A stretch of 46,030 nucleotides of DNA, from positions 1 to 46,030 of IMG/VR virus record IMGVR_UViG_3300027896_000072; one strand, written 5' to 3'. Of the stretch, positions 40,972 to 46,030 are shown one piece after another. Both the position numbers and the translations under genes were made by a program. The DNA comes from a virus. How positions within the stretch are numbered: position 1 is the first letter of the stretch; the number at the start of each line of letters is the position of its first letter. The notes under the pieces were generated by a model that did not search any database, had not been told where the DNA came from, and saw only the letters and a program-made list of their open reading frames with translations.

Positions 40972-40980
40972 ACACTCCTG

Positions 40981-41003
40981 TCCTACATCCAGACAAAAGG
41001 ACT
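40981..41003. repeat. Dispersed motif copy (TCC-N8-GGA type)
   Basis: TCCTACATCC, AGACAAAA, GGACT, located just before the AGGAGG of the gene at 41016. The closest match in the window is 37521-37543, on the other side of the replication block. Confidence 0.5.
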
Positions 41004-41015
41004 TAGGAGGACACA

Positions 41016-41342
41016 ATGGAAATAAAGACTAATCGTGACGGACACAAAAAGTTATGGGGTGATCTTGCAAAAAGCGGAAGTCCATATAAATTCAGTTCTG
41101 ATATATGGGATGACCCCGCTTATAGACACTTAATTAAACGAGCAAAAGAGAATGAATGTTTCGCTTGTGCTGAAGCTAGATTTGATTGTGTATTTTGCCC
41201 GATAAGTTGGTTTAAAAACAGACGAGGATATTGTTGTGACTTTAAATCGCCGTTTGATAAATGGGATGTTTCAGGAAGTGAAAAAGAAAGAAAAAGGTTG
41301 GCTAAAATAATAAGAGATTTGCCTTGGAGAAAAAGGAGATAA
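41016..41342 (+). CDS. Cys-rich phage protein, unknown
   Basis: This 108-residue protein has 'NECFACAEARFDCVFCPISW' and a further CC pair, then 'ERKRLAKIIRDLPWRKRR'. The Cys pattern suggests a zinc-binding core, and the basic tail nucleic-acid contact. Similar proteins occur in phage early regions without assigned function. TAGGAGGAC precedes the ATG. Confidence 0.68.
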   Translation: MEIKTNRDGHKKLWGDLAKSGSPYKFSSDIWDDPAYRHLIKRAKENECFACAEARFDCVFCPISWFKNRRGYCCDFKSPFDKWDVSGSEKERKRLAKIIRDLPWRKRR

Positions 41343-41344
41343 CC

Positions 41345-41680
41345 ATGTACCACTGCAACAATGAAATAGGCGACAAGGTCTGTGGGGCGGAAATCCCCGA
41401 AGATAAGGAAAGCCAACAGTTGTTCCATGAAAGCGGGATGTGCCGTAGTTGTTATGACAAGGCTATGGGCGGACTCTACACACCTGAAATAGAGGTGGCA
41501 TGGGAGAAACTGAAGGCGGCGTTTCCTAAGGGGCATATTGCGTTAGAGTATGAGATGGTAAGGTATCAAGACAATGATGAAAAGAAGGTTTATTCGGCTT
41601 ATGCTGATAATGACTGGGGTTCTGAGAAACCTACCCCTATGGAAGCGGTAGATGATCTAATCCAGACATCAGGACGATAA
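41345..41680 (+). CDS. Zinc-finger-like protein, unknown
   Basis: This is 111 residues from ATG at 41345, which has AAGGAG eight bases upstream. The N-terminal Cys residues (YHCNNEIGDKVCGAEI, GMCRSCYDKAM) can form a treble-clef or ribbon. The C-terminal half is acidic (DNDEKKVYSAYADNDWGSEK). No family is clear. Confidence 0.65.
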   Translation: MYHCNNEIGDKVCGAEIPEDKESQQLFHESGMCRSCYDKAMGGLYTPEIEVAWEKLKAAFPKGHIALEYEMVRYQDNDEKKVYSAYADNDWGSEKPTPMEAVDDLIQTSGR

Positions 41681-41681
41681 T

Positions 41682-41864
41682 ATGCACTACCAATTTTTCT
41701 GTGAAAAATGCCACAAATACATAAGAGTTCCTATACTTTGGAACAAGTCAATGGCTGAAATGGCTTTACAGCACCAATGTAAGTCCGCCTTGCAACCAGT
41801 GGGTAGGGGTAAAGATTCACTACGGGGCAACCAGAGGCGTTTAAAGCATGGTTCTGAACGATAG
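41682..41864 (+). CDS. 60-residue zinc-ribbon protein
   Basis: The sequence (HYQFFCEKCHKYIRVPILWN) has a CxxCH knuckle, with one more Cys and His in 'ALQHQCKSA'. The C-terminus is basic (RGNQRRLKHGSER). It starts one base after the previous stop. Nucleic-acid binding is likely. Confidence 0.58.
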   Translation: MHYQFFCEKCHKYIRVPILWNKSMAEMALQHQCKSALQPVGRGKDSLRGNQRRLKHGSER

Positions 41865-41895
41865 ATTAACTAATAACGGAGAAAAGGAGTAAAAT

Positions 41896-42501
41896 ATGTT
41901 AAATGTATCGGCTAAGAGTAAAATTGATCCAATACCAGACGGAATGTATCATGGGGTTTGTATCGGTGTGATAGACCTCGGAACGCAGTATTCACCCAAA
42001 TTTGACACCTATGCAAAGAAAGTCTTGATTATGTGGGAATTTCCCGAATTGATGATTAAGTACGAAAAGAATGGGGTAGAATTGGAAGCTCCGAGGGTCA
42101 AGAGTAAGACCTATACCCAGTCTATCGGGAAGAAGTCCAATCTCTACAAAGACCTCGTTTCGTGGAGAGGAAGGGTTTTTACCCAAGAGGAACTAGGTGA
42201 ATTTGATGTCCAAAAATTAATGGGCGTGAATTGCATGATTCAGATCATTAGCGAGGTATCTAAGAAAGACGGCAACACTTACGCCAATGTAGCAGCTATT
42301 CTGCCTCTTTATAAAGGCATCCCTCCTGTAAAACCCTTTGACAAGACTTATTACTTCTCTTTTTCAGATAATACGGAAGTTCCCGAGGACATACCGGAAT
42401 GGATTAAAGAAACCATCGGGAAATCGCAGGAAATGAAGGAATTAAACAAAGCAGAAATGGATGTTCCTGATATGCCCGATACTGATAACGTGCCCTTTTA
42501 A
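41896..42501 (+). CDS. SSB-like phage replication protein
   Basis: This 201-residue protein has an OB-fold-like front: 'IPDGMYHGVCIGVIDLGTQY', 'VLIMWEFPELMI', 'WRGRVFTQEELGEFDVQKLM'. The tail is acidic and ends 'MPDTDNVPF', like the partner-binding tip of bacterial SSB (DDDIPF). The front matches a widespread family of phage early proteins that has been linked to DNA replication. Role as a single-strand DNA-binding protein is inferred from fold and tail. AAAAGGAG precedes the ATG; a PD-(D/E)XK nuclease is two genes on. Confidence 0.76.
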   Translation: MLNVSAKSKIDPIPDGMYHGVCIGVIDLGTQYSPKFDTYAKKVLIMWEFPELMIKYEKNGVELEAPRVKSKTYTQSIGKKSNLYKDLVSWRGRVFTQEELGEFDVQKLMGVNCMIQIISEVSKKDGNTYANVAAILPLYKGIPPVKPFDKTYYFSFSDNTEVPEDIPEWIKETIGKSQEMKELNKAEMDVPDMPDTDNVPF

Positions 42502-42510
42502 GGACTAATT

Positions 42511-42780
42511 ATGGATAAAACCACCCTATACTGGACAACCCAAGACGAGTTGAATTATATAGACAACATTGGTTCTTACTGCCACAAAAGGGGACACGAA
42601 ATATCCCATCTAAAAAGACTTCTACTAGTCCGTAAGGGATTAGAGGGGATTCCAATAGGGAATGGCAAGGTTCTTAGGAAGAAAAACTGGGGGTCTCTGA
42701 ACAAAGAAGTCATTATGCGGTACTGCCTGAAATTAATAGTGAAGGAGCAAGGGAGGATAAATGCCAACAATACCCTATAA
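42511..42780 (+). CDS. 89-residue protein, unknown
   Basis: AAGGA lies ten bases before the ATG. Basic and helical (HKRGHEISHLKRLLLVRKGL, NKEVIMRYCLKLIVKEQGRI). It sits between the SSB-like and nuclease genes, overlaps the latter by 20 bases and is probably coupled to it. A partner of the nuclease is possible. Confidence 0.62.
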   Translation: MDKTTLYWTTQDELNYIDNIGSYCHKRGHEISHLKRLLLVRKGLEGIPIGNGKVLRKKNWGSLNKEVIMRYCLKLIVKEQGRINANNTL

Positions 42781-43402
42781 GAATAAAGAAGGAAAAAGAA
42801 TATCAGGTGTGACCACTATTATAAGTGCGAACTTGGGCTGGAATAAGGAACAATTAATGTGGTGGGCGAATGAGGAAGGTCTGGCTGGACGTAGGCACAG
42901 AGAAACATCACAAGCCGCCGCAGATGCCGGAACGATAGCCCATGCTATGATAGAAGCTCACCTTAAAAACGTGGTCTATGAAATACCAAAAGAAACCGAC
43001 GTAGATGTCACAAAAAAGGCACAAAGGGCTTTTGATAACTTCCTGCACTGGAAGGAAATGGTTAATATGAAAGTCATTTCTTTAGAGGAACACCTTGTCA
43101 GTGAGGAGTATCAATTCGGGGCTACGCCTGATTGTATAGCTGAAATCAACGATAAGATATGCCTATTTGACTGGAAATCCTCTAATAACGTCTATTCAGA
43201 TTATCAAATTCAGATTGCCGCTTATAAGGTAGCGTGGGAAGAAAATCACCCCGACATTCCTATTGAGGGCGGTTTCTATCTTTATCGAATGGACAAGAAT
43301 GAGGCGGCATGGACTCTGCATTACTGGGAATACCTGACGGAAGCATGGGAGGCTTTTTTATTATTATTAGGATTGCATAAATTACACAAAAAGTTAAAGT
43401 AG
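42761..43402 (+). CDS. PD-(D/E)XK nuclease
   Basis: This 213-residue protein has the RecB/Cas4-like nuclease order: GTIAHAMIE (His61), FGATPDCIAEI (Asp124), LFDWKSS (Asp137-x-Lys139), and YQIQIAAYK (Gln149, Gln151). Size fits the small exonucleases of phage recombination or replication modules. AGGGAGGATAA precedes the ATG. It probably trims DNA ends with the SSB-like protein; the partner annealase was not found. Confidence 0.85.
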   Translation: MPTIPYKNKEGKRISGVTTIISANLGWNKEQLMWWANEEGLAGRRHRETSQAAADAGTIAHAMIEAHLKNVVYEIPKETDVDVTKKAQRAFDNFLHWKEMVNMKVISLEEHLVSEEYQFGATPDCIAEINDKICLFDWKSSNNVYSDYQIQIAAYKVAWEENHPDIPIEGGFYLYRMDKNEAAWTLHYWEYLTEAWEAFLLLLGLHKLHKKLK

Positions 43403-43403
43403 T

Positions 43404-43650
43404 GCCGGAGGCGTAAGCCTACAATCCGGTGTTGTGAGCCACTGTTAAACGGCTCAATTTAGGCTAGAGTTTGCAACTTAACGTCTAGTAGGTCAGATGA
43501 CCACAGCTTACAGCTTGCAGACAAGGCGAGAGTAGAACAAAGGCGGTGTTCATGTTGGCGTTGATGGGATACCGGAGCTGATAGTCTTAGCGTGGAGTGA
43601 AAACTGGGAAGCGACTAAGACCACCGCCACACATCCAGACGTAAGGAGCT
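43404..43650 (+). ncRNA. Structured non-coding region
   Basis: There is no gene for 250 bases. Several stems are visible on the plus strand: CCGG/CCGG enclosing AGGC-GTAA-GCCT (GNRA-type tetraloop, 43409-43420), TGAGCC/GGCTCA (43435-43440, 43451-43456), GGCGGTG/CACCGCC (43542-43548, 43622-43628) enclosing GTCTTAG/CTAAGAC (43584-43590, 43615-43621). It shares 'TTAACGTCTAG' with 33590-33870. It ends in a TCC-N8-GGA motif and the ribosome site of the next gene. A leader or structured RNA of unknown class is likely. Confidence 0.52.
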
Positions 43651-43653
43651 TTT

Positions 43654-43791
43654 ATGAGAAGAATGATTGACGGACTAATGCGTGAGATTATTTGGGCGTG
43701 GGTTCGAACGATAACGACGCTAATTACCGTTTCCTTGCTTGGTGCGGGGGGCGGTTTCCTGTTAGCGTATATCCTCTGGTATCATAAATGA
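43654..43791 (+). CDS. 45-residue membrane protein
   Basis: ATG at 43654 behind GTAAGGAG. The front is amphipathic (RRMIDGLMREIIWAWVRTIT), then one span (LITVSLLGAGGGFLLAYILW). It is the first of four coupled membrane genes. Possible holin-type protein; not proven. Confidence 0.58.
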   Translation: MRRMIDGLMREIIWAWVRTITTLITVSLLGAGGGFLLAYILWYHK

Positions 43792-43949
43792 AGAAATTTG
43801 AACGCCTAGTAATCACGATAATTCTGGTCGCCTTTGCCGTTATTCTCTTGTGGGTGACTTGGTATTTTATCGGAGAGTTTAACAAAAGCGCATTAATTGT
43901 AAAACAGCACAACGAAACAATAGAAAGACTTAACAGTAGGGTGAGATGA
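43788..43949 (+). CDS. 53-residue membrane protein with coiled tail
   Basis: ATGA overlap at both ends. One span (VITIILVAFAVILLWVTWYF) and a helical outer tail (LIVKQHNETIERLNSRVR). This topology resembles inner-membrane spanin subunits, although the tail is short. Confidence 0.58.
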   Translation: MKKFERLVITIILVAFAVILLWVTWYFIGEFNKSALIVKQHNETIERLNSRVR

Positions 43950-44107
43950 AATACAGAATAACAAGTATTTTCGGAGTAATATTTTTATTTATGGCTCTTC
44001 CGTTGGCTTATTTATTTCTTATAGTAATAATAGCGTGGAATATAGCTACAGCATGGCACGACAAAATATACAAGAATAATGAACTTGATAAGGAGGACTT
44101 AAAATGA
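43946..44107 (+). CDS. 53-residue membrane protein
   Basis: ATGA overlap at both ends. Hydrophobic core (GVIFLFMALPLAYLFLIVII) and acidic end (NNELDKEDLK). The end also encodes the AAGGAGG ribosome site of the next gene. Function unknown. Confidence 0.58.
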   Translation: MKYRITSIFGVIFLFMALPLAYLFLIVIIAWNIATAWHDKIYKNNELDKEDLK

Positions 44108-44349
44108 CATACTTAATCGTAGGTATTATCTGGCTGGTGCTGGCGGGGATCGGGGTTATCTATTGGTGGCTGGTGATTAAAGAAAAGAATATACACAGAA
44201 CAGTAGAGGAATTTAATAAACTCCTAGTTAACTCAACATTAACTCCCTATGGTGTAGAGACAGTCATACGCAGTCTTATTGCTATGCACCTGCCGAAGTA
44301 CCACTTACAGAAGAATCCGTGGAAGGCTAAAGTATGGAAAAACCCATAA
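44104..44349 (+). CDS. 81-residue membrane protein
   Basis: Strong AAGGAGG site. One span (VGIIWLVLAGIGVIYWWLVI) and a cytoplasmic basic tail (HLPKYHLQKNPWKAKVWKNP). Last of the four membrane genes; function unknown. Confidence 0.65.
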   Translation: MTYLIVGIIWLVLAGIGVIYWWLVIKEKNIHRTVEEFNKLLVNSTLTPYGVETVIRSLIAMHLPKYHLQKNPWKAKVWKNP

Positions 44350-44363
44350 AAGAAGGTGACTAA

Positions 44364-44786
44364 ATGAAAAAACTAACTATAATTATCGCAGTATTATTGT
44401 TGGCGGTGTCAGCGTGGGCGGGAGAGTTTAATTCACCCTTAATAAATGGTAAACCAACAGCCGCAAGAACTGATTTATCTAATATGCCAACAATGACGGG
44501 AGAAGTGTTGGTTAGTAAGAACTTTAAGTGCGACAGAACAACAGAATACAAAAAAGCCGTTTTCCTTGTGTCGTATGAAGATACGACTTTATATACAGAT
44601 TGGCACTATCAGCCAAAAAGAAGTGGTAGAATGATTACCGAAGCGGTGAACGGTTATGTATCAAGGGAATATTGCAAAAACCCACAATTTGTTCAGGTAT
44701 CACTAAAGAGTCAGTTTCTAGACTCCAACAAAAAGCCCTTCGGGAAGGACTATATTATTTGGGATTACAGAGAGGTGGAGAAATGA
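44364..44786 (+). CDS. Exported 140-residue protein
   Basis: Signal peptide MKKLTIIIAVLLLAVSAWA (cleavage about residue 19). The mature part is beta-rich with two Cys and 'RSGRMITEAVNGYVSREYC'. It is most likely periplasmic or secreted. No family was recognised. Its job may be to alter the envelope or block other phages. Confidence 0.68.
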   Translation: MKKLTIIIAVLLLAVSAWAGEFNSPLINGKPTAARTDLSNMPTMTGEVLVSKNFKCDRTTEYKKAVFLVSYEDTTLYTDWHYQPKRSGRMITEAVNGYVSREYCKNPQFVQVSLKSQFLDSNKKPFGKDYIIWDYREVEK

Positions 44787-44965
44787 GTCGGTGGTTTTAT
44801 GTTTCTTCCGGTAGATTTACTTGTGGTGCAAGAGTTAATGACAGTGGTATTATTGACTTGACCGCCCCGATACTAAAAAGATTCAGAGGTCAACCAATTA
44901 AAAACCTACAAGAATGGTGTAATAGAAATAAAATAGAAATTACAGAAAAAGGAGAATCAAAATGA
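44783..44965 (+). CDS. 60-residue protein, unknown
   Basis: ATGA overlap at both ends and GAGGTGGAG upstream of 44783. The sequence (SRWFYVSSGRFTCGARVNDS, KRFRGQPIKNLQEWCNRNKI) is small alpha/beta with two Cys. No signal peptide, unlike its neighbours. Confidence 0.62.
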   Translation: MSRWFYVSSGRFTCGARVNDSGIIDLTAPILKRFRGQPIKNLQEWCNRNKIEITEKGESK

Positions 44966-45309
44966 AGAAAGTATTATTCGCAGTCGTAGTAGTGTTAATG
45001 TTGGCAGGAGTCGTTGGGGCGGCACAAAAATGTAATGAGAATGGTTGTGAGCCATTTATTAATTCCGCTTCTACGCAAGTGGCTCTTGAACAAATAAAAC
45101 CACAGAAGTATAATGTCACTATCACTATTGAGTATAAGGACATTGACTTGAAAGTATTAGCAGACAAAGAAGCGGCAATAAAGAAAGTGATCGGTGATGC
45201 GTATAAGATTGACATTCAGTTTCAAAAGGATTGTCCGTCTAAATCAACTTATTATTACAATGGAACGCCAAGTCTTACACTACCTGACACTAAAGCACAT
45301 TTTAACTAA
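44962..45309 (+). CDS. Exported 115-residue Cys-containing protein
   Basis: Signal peptide MKKVLFAVVVVLMLAGVVGA. The mature part has 'KCNENGCEPF' and one more Cys, and a beta-strand-rich core (YNVTITIEYKDIDLKVLADK). AAAAAGGAG precedes the ATG. Periplasmic role likely; family unknown. Confidence 0.66.
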   Translation: MKKVLFAVVVVLMLAGVVGAAQKCNENGCEPFINSASTQVALEQIKPQKYNVTITIEYKDIDLKVLADKEAAIKKVIGDAYKIDIQFQKDCPSKSTYYYNGTPSLTLPDTKAHFN

Positions 45310-45320
45310 AAGGAGGATTT

Positions 45321-45602
45321 ATGAAAAGATTTTTAGCAGTAGCATTATTTATCGGAATGTTGTTGTCAATGCCAGTTTATGCAGAAACCACGGCGCAGTT
45401 GCAAGATCAGCTCGCAAAGATTCAGGACTACTATACGACCTTGCAGAAGGAAAAGACCGCCGTTGACCAGCAGTACGCAGTCATAACCCAAGAGAAAAGG
45501 GCTGTGGATGCGGAAATGCTGTTAGTTCCAAAGCGGATAGCCGAACTGCAAGACCAGATTAAGAAAGAAGAAGGGAAGGAAAAGAAGGAGGGGAAGAAAT
45601 GA
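45321..45602 (+). CDS. Exported coiled-coil protein
   Basis: This 93-residue protein has a signal peptide MKRFLAVALFIGMLLSMPVYA, then a nearly continuous coiled coil (TTAQLQDQLAKIQDYYTTLQ to PKRIAELQDQIKKEEGK) and a Lys/Glu tail. There is no lipobox, so it is not a typical outer-membrane spanin, but size and form recall envelope-spanning helpers. AAAAGGAGG precedes the ATG. Confidence 0.68.
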   Translation: MKRFLAVALFIGMLLSMPVYAETTAQLQDQLAKIQDYYTTLQKEKTAVDQQYAVITQEKRAVDAEMLLVPKRIAELQDQIKKEEGKEKKEGKK

Positions 45603-45865
45603 ACGAAGGGAATACTGTAAAACAAATGACAGCGGCAGAGGAAGTCAAAGAGTTTTGCGAAAGAATAAGGGATAAGGCTAATGACTTGAATAAATTTACG
45701 TCAGATAAATTAAATCCTTATTATGTTTCCGTTCCGCCGGGTTTAGAAAAACAAAAGGACGCACGAAATTACCCTGAATATTTTTCTATATTAAGAACAG
45801 CCTTATCATCTATTGATACTGCTCTTGATGAAACTAGAACGACAATACAAAGAGCAGATTTATAG
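45599..45865 (+). CDS. 88-residue helical protein, unknown
   Basis: ATGA overlap with the gene before. Helical throughout (AAEEVKEFCERIRDKANDLN, FSILRTALSSIDTALDETRT), soluble. Last gene of the rightward block. No family was recognised. Confidence 0.66.
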   Translation: MNEGNTVKQMTAAEEVKEFCERIRDKANDLNKFTSDKLNPYYVSVPPGLEKQKDARNYPEYFSILRTALSSIDTALDETRTTIQRADL

Positions 45866-45883
45866 CAATCCGGCAAGAAGTGA

Positions 45884-45908
45884 GGGGCATCAGAGTAAAG
45901 ACTGCCCC
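45884..45908. terminator. Hairpin between convergent genes
   Basis: GGGGCA (45884-45889) and TGCCCC (45903-45908), loop of 13. No clear T-run on either strand. Its place between two converging genes suggests a terminator role. Confidence 0.4.
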
Positions 45909-45930
45909 CCTTGGATAGAGCACCTGACCG

Positions 45931-46030
45931 CTAACTTGTAGGTTCAGAAGCCTTTAGTTTAGCATACACAGCTTCGATAGCTGAATTGATAAGACTCGTT
46001 GAGGCTTTTAATCCCTGATCTTCAAGGTCT
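45931..46030 (-). CDS. 3' end of a minus-strand gene; likely the rest of the gene at 1-344
   Basis: The frame enters from the right edge and ends at TAG 45933-45931. It reads 'DLEDQGLKASTSLINSAIEA' and ends 'LKASEPTS'. Joined to base 1, the two partial codons (GT and A) complete GTA and the frame is continuous with the Ig-like protein. The C-terminal part is helical, unlike the beta front, so it could be a coiled tail for assembly. Confidence 0.6.
   Translation of the reverse strand, partial: DLEDQGLKASTSLINSAIEAVYAKLKASEPTS

Noticed and set aside
43436-43612. Cobalamin riboswitch-like words GCCACTG and GGGAAG
   Set aside because: They are about 165 bases apart and lack the surrounding conserved core; coincidence is more likely.
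43584-43621. Group I intron P7-like pairing (TAGTC / GACTA)
   Set aside because: The order of the two strands is reversed relative to the intron core and no flanking split gene exists.
45910-45955. tRNA-like string (GATAGAGCACCTGAC ... GTAGGTTCA) on the plus strand
   Set aside because: The 3' half of the anticodon stem and the acceptor stem are missing, and the region is better explained as the end of a minus-strand ORF.

Overview
The window looks like one complete genome of a tailed bacteriophage of podovirus (P22-like) type, from an uncultured lineage. The evidence is the gene set: portal and large terminase, scaffold-like protein, HK97-type capsid protein, two neck proteins related to P22 gp4 and gp10, ejection-type proteins, and long low-complexity tail fibres, with no tape measure, sheath or baseplate set. 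No integrase, transposase, rRNA or convincing tRNA was seen. The host cannot be named. The moderately AT-rich sequence and strong AGGAGG ribosome sites fit many bacteria. The two window ends join in frame across a minus-strand gene (bases 344 to 1, then 46030 to 45931), which suggests the 46,030 bases are a closed or circularly permuted molecule cut inside that gene.

Layout. (1) 31195 down to 1, minus strand, is the virion module in transcription order: HTH protein (possible small terminase), short conserved genes, large terminase, portal, a string of tiny ORFs, a promoter-plus-hairpin, GroES, scaffold-like protein, decoration protein, major capsid protein, three beta-rich head or decoration proteins, neck genes interrupted by two free-standing HNH endonucleases, gp10-like hub with an inserted SPRY domain, collar-like protein, cupin, three ejection-type proteins, a PurD-like ATP-grasp enzyme, then fibres, a LamG-like protein, an SGNH hydrolase and an Ig-like protein. 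Most of the last group begin with Sec-type signal sequences. (2) 31196-31512 is a divergent regulatory region. (3) 31513-33348, plus strand, is a block of small early-type genes. (4) 33349-33921 is non-coding and rich in structure, with a promoter, inverted repeats and a strong terminator. (5) 40345 down to 33922, minus strand, is replication: Cro/CI-like regulator, an attenuator-like inverted repeat, DUF1376-type replication protein, primase-helicase, small ORFs, HNH nuclease, metallophosphoesterase and a deoxyribosyltransferase-like enzyme. (6) 40346-40494 is a divergent control region with two sigma70-like promoters and a palindrome. (7) 40495-45865, plus strand, holds an HNH-AP2 endonuclease, Cys-rich small proteins, an SSB-like protein, a PD-(D/E)XK nuclease, a second structured non-coding block, and nine small genes of which seven encode membrane or exported proteins.

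How it works together (inference). The primase-helicase, SSB-like protein and PD-(D/E)XK nuclease handle DNA with host polymerase, since no phage polymerase was found. The Cro-like regulator sits at a lambda-style divergent switch. Packaging is probably headful, as expected for P22-like terminase and portal proteins. Genes are packed tightly, with many ATGA or TAATG stop-start overlaps, so translational coupling is likely. No endolysin was recognised; the membrane and exported cluster at 43654-45602 is the main place to look for an unconventional lysis or envelope system.
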